This document shows positions 56,821 through 64,000 of a stretch of DNA of 64,000 bases, piece by piece. The stretch spans positions 14,360,718 to 14,424,717 of the forward strand of contig JAJHZJ010000014.1 of the NCBI GenBank assembly GCA_023548195.1, written 5' to 3'. Under the pieces are notes generated by a model. It had not been told where the DNA came from, did no database searches, and saw only the letters and a list, made by a program, of their open reading frames with translations. Both the position numbers and the translations under genes were made by a program. The DNA comes from Bettongia penicillata ogilbyi. Its lineage: Eukaryota; Chordata; Mammalia; Diprotodontia; Potoroidae. Every line of letters begins with the position of its first letter. Position 1 is the stretch's first letter.

Positions 56821-56937
56821 CCCCTGCAGTGATTCAGAATTTATGGGGATCTCTTTTTACCTTAATTCTATGGGTTGTGGGTTCAGAGCTCGTAAACGTG
56901 CATCTTTCTACTCCGTCATCTTGGCTCCGCCACCCTC

Positions 56938-56952
56938 AGGAATTGTTTTCTT
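56938..56952. repeat. Target-site duplication of HAL1 copy B, right
   Basis: AGGAATTGTTTTCTT, partner of 54056-54070. Confidence 0.92.
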
Positions 56953-57840
56953 CATTGAACTTCTGGACCTCCTTTTCCATTGGCCAATTCGACTTTTAAG
57001 GTATTCTTCTCTTCATTGGTTTTTTGGCCTCTTTTGCTGTTTGGATTAGTCAATTTTTTAAAGTGGTATTTTCTGCAGTATTTTCTTGTGTCCCCTTTAA
57101 CTAGCTGTTGACTCAATTTTCATGACTTTATTGCATCATTCTTATTTCTCTTCACAATTTTTCCTCTACTTTTCTTACTTGATTTTCAAAATCATTTTTG
57201 AGTTCTTCCTTGGCCTGAGACCAATTCATATTTCTCTTGAAGGCTTTGAATGTTAGAGATTTGACTTGCTTGTCTTCTTTAATCTGAGTTTTTTCCCTCT
57301 GTTTGTTCATTTTCCCAGCCAATTACTTGGCTTTGTAACTCTTTGTTAAAGTAGAACTCTGCTTCCAGTGTAAAGTGTCTACTATCCCAGTCTTCATGGG
57401 TTTTGTGCAACTCTTTTCAGAGATACTTCTAGGGACCTGTAAATTTTCAGTTCTTCTGAGGTGGTATGATCAAAGGAGAAGTGTTACTCTTCATTTGGCC
57501 TGTCTACTGATCTGTGAGTGACCACAAGCACTCTTTTCTGCCTTAGAACTGTGAGGAGCATTCCCTTTCCACTCCCTTCATAAGCTCTACCATACTATAA
57601 CTCCTCCTAGCCCTAGTACCACCACCCTGGGCCATGACCCATATCCAAACCTGGGAAAACCAAGAGAATTCTGCCTTAGCAGCAGCAAAGGGATTCCTGC
57701 AATCCCCCTCTGATCAACCACTTTATCCTCTGTGGCTGAAATCTCCAGAAGCAGCCATTGTCACTATTGTCACTGCTGCCACTGCCCTGGGGCTGAGGCT
57801 AAATCACACTCCTCTCTCACCCAGTTCCAACACTGTATTC

Positions 57841-58130
57841 ATACTCAGGTATTTTATTTTTACTCCCAGTATTTTAAATTGGGTATTTTTTACTATCTCT
57901 TCTTGCAGGGTATTGTTAGTGCTATTATAGAAATACTAATGATTTGTGTGGGTTTATTTTATATTCGGTTAATCTGCTAAAATTATTGTTTCAACTTTTT
58001 AGCCAAATCTCTACAATATTCCAAGTGTATCATCATGTTATCTGCAAAGAGAGATAGATTACCTCATTTCCCATTCTAATTCCTTCAATTGCTTCTTCTT
58101 GTGTTGCTATTACTAGCATTTCTAATAAAA
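57841..58130 (-). mobile_element. L1 ORF2 fragment
   Basis: Reverse ORF2 text matching 34640-34920 (ACTATCTCTTCTTGCAGGG, CTAAAATTATTGTTTCAAC). Confidence 0.65.
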
Positions 58131-58683
58131 CCATATCTTTATTAATGTAGTCCATGATTACATTAACTTGTTTGGATGCTATATCACATTGTTGATTTAT
58201 ATTGAGTTCACTAAAATAAAATAATCTTTCTTTCAGGAAAATTGCTCTCAAACTTTGCTTTCCAAAAGTGTTAATTGTGAAGTAAAAGTTTGAACTTTTA
58301 TGTCAGAAGCACCAGGTTTGACACTGAGATGAAAAGAATTTCAACCGCTTCCAGAGTTGATGACAACATGAACCATAGAAAGATATCAGTTCAATGAACT
58401 AACAGCACAAAAGATTAATCCCTTATATATAACATATTCATTTTCAACCCCATTCTTCATAAACTATCATGTTATGTCAAGGTTGTATAAGATTACCTTT
58501 GAGCTTTCAGTAGAACTCAAATATGTTACCCCCTTCCTCTACCTGGAGCCACCATCTTTCCTGATCCACAGAAAGACAAAAGACAGATATTCATTCTGGC
58601 TGGGTCTTCAATGTGGCAGTACTCTGCAATAAAATACTACTTGGCCAGAGAATGAAGGAACACAGTGAACTCGATGAGGACAC
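58131..58683. other. Unassigned sequence
   Basis: No gene seen. Confidence 0.45.
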
Positions 58684-58880
58684 CAAAGTATGAATACAGA
58701 GTATGAATACTGAGTATGTGTATGAATATGAATGAATATGAATACATAGTTCATATGAATACTATGAGTATGAATACATATATTGAGTATGAATATAGAG
58801 TATGAATACAGAGTATGAATATGATGTATGAATGCATCAGAATATGAACATAGAGTATGATAGAATATAATGTATGTTTC
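58684..58880. repeat. Degenerate AGTATGAATAC tandem array
   Basis: About fifteen variants of GAGTATGAATACA and GAATATGAAT over 195 bp, with period drifting between roughly 6 and 15 bp. Confidence 0.8.
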
Positions 58881-61110
58881 TGTTGTTTATTATTAAATAT
58901 AATTTTTGTTGCATTGTGATCTGAAAAATGATACTTTTAATATTTCTGTTTTAGCTATAATTTTTGTGTTTTCTAACATGTGGCACATCTGTGTAAAAGT
59001 TCCATGGTCTTCTGAGAAAAAGGTGTATGCCTATCAATTTGCATTTAATTCTCTCCAGATATCTAGCATCTCTAGGTTATCTAAAATTCCATTTACTTCC
59101 TTGACTTCTTTCTTATATTTTTGATTAGATTTGTCTAATTCTCAGAGAGGAAGATTAAAGCCTCCCACTATTTTAGTAATATTATATATCTCCATCTGTA
59201 ATTTATTTACCTTTTTTTTAAACTTAGATGCCATTCTATTTGGTGCATATAGGTTCAATATTGATATTGCTTCATTGTCTGTGGTACCTTTTATCAAAAT
59301 GTAGTTACATTTTGTCTCTTTTTAATTAAATTTATTTTAGCTTTAACTTTGTCTGAGATGATTGCTACCCCTGTCCTTTCTTTTTTTATCACCTAAACTA
59401 AACCTCCATTTTAACTCTATGTGTATCTCTAATTTTTAAATAAGTTTCTTGTAAACAAGATACTGTTGGATTCTCATTTTTTAATCCATTCTTCTATCCG
59501 TTTCTATTTTATGGGTGAGGTCATTCCATTCACATTCAAAGTTATAATTACTATTTGTGAATTTCCCTCCATCTTATTTTTATTCATTATTTTTCTTCTC
59601 ACCCTCTCTTTTTGTCCTATCCTTATTACCTTATTATCTCCCCTTACCCCTCTATTCCTTATTCTACCTGCTCCTCAGAGTCTTTTACTTATCTTCTTCC
59701 CCCCACCCTCCAAAATCTTAATCTATACATCTTTGTAAGAGTCCCTCCAACTATGTTCTACTCTTCTTACTTCTTTATGAATTTAGAAGACTTTTATACC
59801 CTTTTAGATGAATTGGGTATGCAACTAAAAAAACCTAGAAAAAAAACAAACCAAAAATCCTCAATTAAATACACAATTGGAAATACTTAGAATTAAAAGT
59901 AAGATTAATAAAATTGAATGTAAAAATGAATTAATAAAGAAAACTTGAAGTTGGTCTTATGGGCAAAACTCAATAAAATAGATAAACCATTAGTTAATCT
60001 TATTTTTAAAAAAAGAAAGAAAAAAACAAATCACTAGTGTTAAAAATTAAAAGGGTGAATACACCACTAATGAAGATGAAATTGAAGAAATTATAAGGGG
60101 TTTTCTTCCTGTATAACACACCAACAAATCTAGCAATTTAAGTGAAATGGAAGACAGTTACAAAAATATAAATTGCATAGATTAGCAGAGGAGGAAATAG
60201 AATCTCTAAGTATACCTATTTTAGAAAAATAAATCAAATGGGCCATAAATTAGCTTCCTAAGAAAAAAATCTCTAAGACCAGATAAATTTATGAGTGAAT
60301 TCTATCAAACATTTAAAAATCAACTATTTTTAATATTAAATAAGTTATTTGGAATAATGGGCAGAGAAGGTATCCTATGAAACCCTTTTTATGAAACAAA
60401 TATGATACTTATATCTAAACCAGGAAAAACAAAAACAAAGAAAGAAAATTATAACCAATTTCATTAATGAATACAGATGCAAAAATTCTAAATAAAATAC
60501 CAGCTAAAAGATTACAACAATACATTACAAAGATTATACATTGTGACCAAATGGAGTTTATACCATGAATGCAGGGGTGGTTTGACATAAGGTAAGCTGT
60601 TAATCTAATTGAATATATTAATAATAAAAGTTTATTTAAATCATATGATTATGTCAATAGATGCAGAAAAAGCTTTTGATAAGGTACAACATTCCTTTCT
60701 ATTAAAAAGCACTTGGAATTGTAAGTATACATGTATATTTTTAATTGATAAAAAGCATTTACTTAACACCATCAACAAGCATTATTTGTAATGAGGATAA
60801 GTTAGAATCTTTCGCAGCAAAATCAGATGTGAAATAAGAATAGTCACTTTTACCAATACTATTCAGTATTGTATTGGAAATCCTAGCAATAACAGAAAAA
60901 GAAGAAAAAGAAATAGATATAATCAGAATAGGGAATGAGATAATAAAGCTCTCTCTTTTTGCAGATATGATGACATACCTAGGAAGTCCCAAAGACTCAA
61001 CTAAAATTTAGTTGAAACAAACAATAATTTTAGCAAAGTAGCAGGATATGAAATAAATCCATTTAAATCATCAGTATTCCTATATAATGAAAACAAAACC
61101 CTGCAAGAAG
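58881..61110 (+). mobile_element. L1 with 5' inversion (twin-primed structure)
   Basis: 58881-59760 is reverse L1 ORF2, endonuclease to linker region, with its sense-3' end at the left. 59761-61110 is forward ORF2, starting in the linker a short distance downstream of that point and running through the RT (AEKAFDKVQHSFLLK near 60662; the DMMTYL box near 60965). Adjacent inverted pieces that are consecutive in the parent L1 are the signature of twin priming. Many stops. ORF2 ends near 61110. Confidence 0.7.
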
Positions 61111-61115
61111 AGATA

Positions 61116-61154
<39 letters not shown>

Positions 61155-61310
61155 TTGTGTCTAATGGTAGCCATCTCTAAGATGGAGAGGGGAAGGGAAG
61201 AAAGGAAGGAATGAAGGAATGAAAGAAAGAAGAAAAAAGAAAGATACATGGTAACCTTATATTTCAAAAGAATAGCAAGTTGTGTGTGTATATGTGGGTA
61301 ATTTATATTT
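61110..61310 (+). mobile_element. L1 3'UTR-like sequence with (TA)n
   Basis: (TA)n at 61117-61148, then ATGGTAGCCATCTCTAAG and AATAGCAAGTTGTGTG as in 50519-50655. Confidence 0.65.
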
Positions 61311-61317
61311 AATGAAA

Positions 61318-61725
61318 TAAAAGACTTTCAAGCATTCCTGATGATAAAGCAAAAGTTGGGTAGAAAAATTGACGTTCAAAAACAAGACTCAAGAGAAGCA
61401 CACAAAGGTAAACATCAAAGAATCATAAGGAACTCAATAACGTTAAATTGTTTACATTCTTATATGGGAAGAAGATACATGTGTCTCCTAGAAACTTTAT
61501 CATTATTAGGTCAGTTACAAAAAAATTACATAAAAAGAGCGTAAGTCAAAAAAAACGAAGGGGTTCAAAAGAGTAGCGCACCGGAAGAGGTAAGGGTGAG
61601 GTAGAATGGGAAAAACTTTCTTACATAAAAGAAATATGAAAGGAAGAACTTTTATAATAGAGAAAAAATGAGTTTGGTGGGTAATTCTTGAACTTCACTC
61701 TCATTGGAATTTGTTTAAAAAGAGA

Positions 61726-61759
<34 letters not shown>

Positions 61760-61985
61760 CAATACTCAGCTGGGTATAGAAATCTGTCTTGCCCAACAGA
61801 GACATAGGACAAGGGGATAAGAGATGTGGGTGTGGGGGGCAAGGAAGTATAACAAGACGGAAGGTGGATTAGGGGATATGGTAGTCAGAAGCAAAATAAA
61901 CTTTTGAGTAGGGATAGAAAAAAATAGTGAATAGGATGCATAGGAGAAAAGAGGATGGAGTGAAATACACAGATAGCAATTGTCA
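61318..61985 (+). mobile_element. HAL1 3' fragment (end of ORF1 plus 3'UTR)
   Basis: Opens with ORF1 C-terminal text (DFQAFLM, then KQDSREAHKGK) and passes straight into the HAL1 3'UTR (TTAAATTGTTTACATTCTTA). 5'-truncated, 3' end frayed. Confidence 0.7.
61729..61757. repeat. (AC)n microsatellite
   Basis: About 14 AC units, at a different 3'UTR position from the shared HAL1 site. Confidence 0.95.
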
Positions 61986-62690
61986 AACTCATCTGACTGA
62001 ATTTATCCTTGTCCCCATTCTCAGACCAATGGATTGCCAGAGGGGGACCAGACATTATCACTCTCAGACTACCTATTTTGTACATGTCCCAAACTCTCCC
62101 CTCCAGAGAGTTCCAGGTTTACTCTATGGACTTCCACTTGTTACGCAAAACAACTTAGCTTGTGAAACTGAGATATCTGTAACCTCTACCACCTGCAGCT
62201 GGACCATAAAGCTTGTTCCCAGTCGCCTCTTTTGATACCTCAGTACTTACTGTGTGGCATCCTGAACTGTAATTCACTGGGCACTGAATGGGGTGCCTTT
62301 TCCTAATGACTCCAACCAGGAATCTATATCTGAGCTCTCCTTCCTTCCATCTCCAGCAATTGAGAAGGAAGGTTGATAATGAGGTCTGTGAACTTCAGGA
62401 GAAGTTAAAGATGGAGAAAGAACAAATTAAGTCAGGTGAAGGTTTATACAGAGATATAGTAGATGTTAAAGAGCCCCTGAAGCAGACCACTCCTTCTTTC
62501 TTTGCCTTTAGAGTTTCTCCCTCCTCTGACAAGAGGTTTCATTACTAAAAAAGAACTGGCTCATATTGATGGGGCTCCAAGGATAAAAAGGAGGAATCAA
62601 TTTGTGTACACTAAATTATTTTAAGTAGCTTTACCACTACTGTTTACTGTCTTTGTGTCTGTCCTTCTGGAGTGATATTTATGTTAAGAT
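61986..62690. other. Unassigned sequence with a possible exon
   Basis: More G+C than its surroundings and no repeat recognised. 62357-62435 is bounded by CATCTCCAG and GGTGAAG (AG acceptor, GT donor). In between is an open 26-codon helix-forming, charged peptide (starting QLRRKVDNEVCELQEKLKME) lying in an 86-codon frame (62288-62548). It could be a coiled-coil exon or a retrocopy piece; no gene recognised. Confidence 0.25.
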
Positions 62691-62692
62691 GT

Positions 62693-62693
<1 letters not shown>

Positions 62694-62740
<47 letters not shown>
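62694..62740. repeat. (TG)n microsatellite
   Basis: About 22 uninterrupted TG units. Confidence 0.97.
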
Positions 62741-62742
<2 letters not shown>

Positions 62743-64000
62743 CAAAACAAGTTGCTTTTTTTCCTACCCCTTTGCAGCCCAAACAAGGGGAGAGGAGATA
62801 CAACTTCTTGCTCCTCCCCATCCAATTAATTTGAATAAATCCCTTATCTTTCCACTGAATTATGCAATTCTCTCTGTCACTCGAAGTAGAATTACCTGAA
62901 AGGTAATTTACACAGAGAGGAAGTTAGAGGATGGCTACAAATTGATTTTTTTACCTGCCTTTAAGATAGTTATTAAAACTTTAATTGAAAATTGATCTCC
63001 AATGTTGGAAATTGTAAGTCCAGGTTTAACTGAATCCCAAAATAAAGGTTTGGAAATCTTGTTCAATTTAAATCTGGGGAACTGTCTGGCTTCTTAATCA
63101 CCAGAGTTTTAAGCTGAGGATTATCACCATATTTCCTTAAAAATGATTTTATTCATAATAATGGATTCTTTTGAGGTGCTAAAAGTATATGGGGCTTAGA
63201 TAAATTGAGAACACCATTTGGGAATGTAGATCCAGTTGTAACTGAATTTATTCTGGTCTTATTTTAAGTGAAATTTGTCTCCTAATAAGATGCTTTTGGT
63301 AAGTCAGGATTCATTGTGCTACTTTTCATTAAGATTAAGTGTTTAAAAAATTACATGGATCTGGAAATGCGTTAATTGTGTGATCTTGAAATGTTACCTC
63401 AGTTTACCAATCTGTAATGTGGATATTTTATGATTTTAGATCAGTATTCTTTAGGGTGATAGTTTCATTATAGATTCAATTAATGAAACTGCTCTTTTAG
63501 AAAAGCAATAGACATTTATAATGTATATTCTGTGAATTTGGGATGGCGGGTATATCTTTAAGATGTCCCTATCTGTGAAAAGCAGAGTCCTGGGATTTTG
63601 CCAGTCCTACTAACCGTTTAAGTACCGTGGTTTCATTTTAGTTGAGAACTAAAAGTTAAAAGAGGAGAAATTCCCATTTTATTACACTGCAATGAGTTTT
63701 TAAGCCTTAATGACTTAGCCTATTCCAAATGAAGTCACTTGATGATCATGCTCACCCACCTTAGCACTGGGCCTTTGACCTGGCTTATTAAAGCCTTTAT
63801 TTATTAGTATTATTTGGGCATGGTTATGTTTGAATCAGAGATATTGTTAATATGATAAAAGGTTTCATAACACTTAAACTTGAGAACTGAAAAATTCAGG
63901 GATGGAACTATGGGAAAGTTTACAAATCTCCTCACAAGTAAGAAAGTAAATTCCAACTACATTTATTTTGATGTATTCAAGTTTTGTCTTAAACTTGGTA
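62741..64000. other. Unassigned sequence
   Basis: No gene or repeat family recognised to the right edge. Confidence 0.5.

Larger units (their letters stand above)
54071..56937 (-). mobile_element. Young full-length HAL1-like element, copy B
   Basis: 2.87-kb minus-strand element nested in an older relative, bounded by a perfect 15-bp duplication. 5' end GGCGGAGCCAAGATGACGG, CpG-rich 5'UTR, intact 365-codon ORF1, 3'UTR of about 1 kb with microsatellite, G-quadruplex motif, AAATAAATAAATAAAT and poly(A). No ORF2. Perfect duplication and intact ORF1 make it the best-preserved mobile element in the window; mobilisation would need L1 ORF2p in trans. Confidence 0.92.
56202..56937 (-). promoter_or_regulatory. 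HAL1 B 5'UTR / internal promoter
   Basis: GC- and CpG-rich 5'UTR as in copy A, with 72-bp tandem units at 56331-56402 and 56403-56465. The YY1-type core reads CAAGATGAC (56915-56923), so the ATGG of the core is mutated to ATGA; transcription may be weakened. Confidence 0.65.
52455..57840 (-). mobile_element. Old full-length HAL1-like element, split by copy B
   Basis: Host element on the minus strand: 3' tail at 52455-52500, 3'UTR, microsatellite (53265-53302), ORF1 C-terminal part to 54070. The ORF1 coiled coil and 5'UTR continue from 56953 to about 57840. Joining across copy B restores continuous ORF1 order (the coiled-coil GAAGAAAACAATTCC block lies exactly at the insertion site). ORF1 has stops and is not coding. 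Confidence 0.8.

Noticed and set aside
58684..58880. CRISPR-like array
   Set aside because: No constant repeat with unique spacers, and the genome is clearly eukaryotic.

Overview
The window looks like AT-rich intergenic DNA from a marsupial (opossum-like, or an Australian marsupial). It is packed with L1-type LINEs and their ORF1-only relatives. Other content is old L2 on both strands, a marsupial CORE-SINE pair, CpG-poor background and many microsatellites. No multi-exon gene, rRNA, tRNA or CRISPR array was recognised. All family calls are by eye; nothing was searched.

The only host-like coding sequence I recognise is a 105-codon intact open frame at 13595-13912 (+). It resembles the small membrane protein TMEM213 from signal peptide to C terminus and is most simply a processed retrocopy.

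The dominant theme is an ORF1-only LINE lineage (HAL1, half-L1): 5'UTR, ORF1, about 1 kb of 3'UTR, no ORF2. Two young full-length copies, A (13980-16882, -) and B (54071-56937, -), have 15-bp target-site duplications and long open ORF1 frames. Older copies lie at 2044-4510 (+), 21935-23785 (-), 43112-45135 (+), 46545-48371 (-), 52455-57840 (-, split by B) and 61318-61985 (+). A young 3'UTR fragment (22017-22569) sits inside another old copy. ORF2-bearing L1 is plentiful but decayed: 1-2030, 9830-12140, 17040-17890, 24750-25310, 27730-36560 (several nested or opposed pieces), 50350-50765 and 57840-61310.

Other elements are a Ty3/gypsy reverse transcriptase relic (18700-19400), a solo LTR with 5-bp TSD (10591-11054), a second LTR-like insertion in L2 (about 5636-6178), and a decayed class I endogenous retrovirus on the minus strand (36582-43110) with LTRs, primer site, polypurine tract and a broken gag.

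Layout: 1-4.5 kb L1 then HAL1; 4.7-6.6 L2; 6.6-9.8 mostly unassigned; 9.8-12.1 old L1 with solo LTR; 13.6-17.9 TMEM213-like frame, HAL1 A and L1; 18-24 gypsy, L1 5' end, L2, nested HAL1; 24.7-36.5 L1/L2/SINE mosaic; 36.6-43.1 ERV; 43.1-48.7 HAL1s; 48.7-52.4 L2 and unassigned; 52.4-57.8 nested HAL1; 57.8-62 L1 (one with 5' inversion) and HAL1; 62-64 unassigned.
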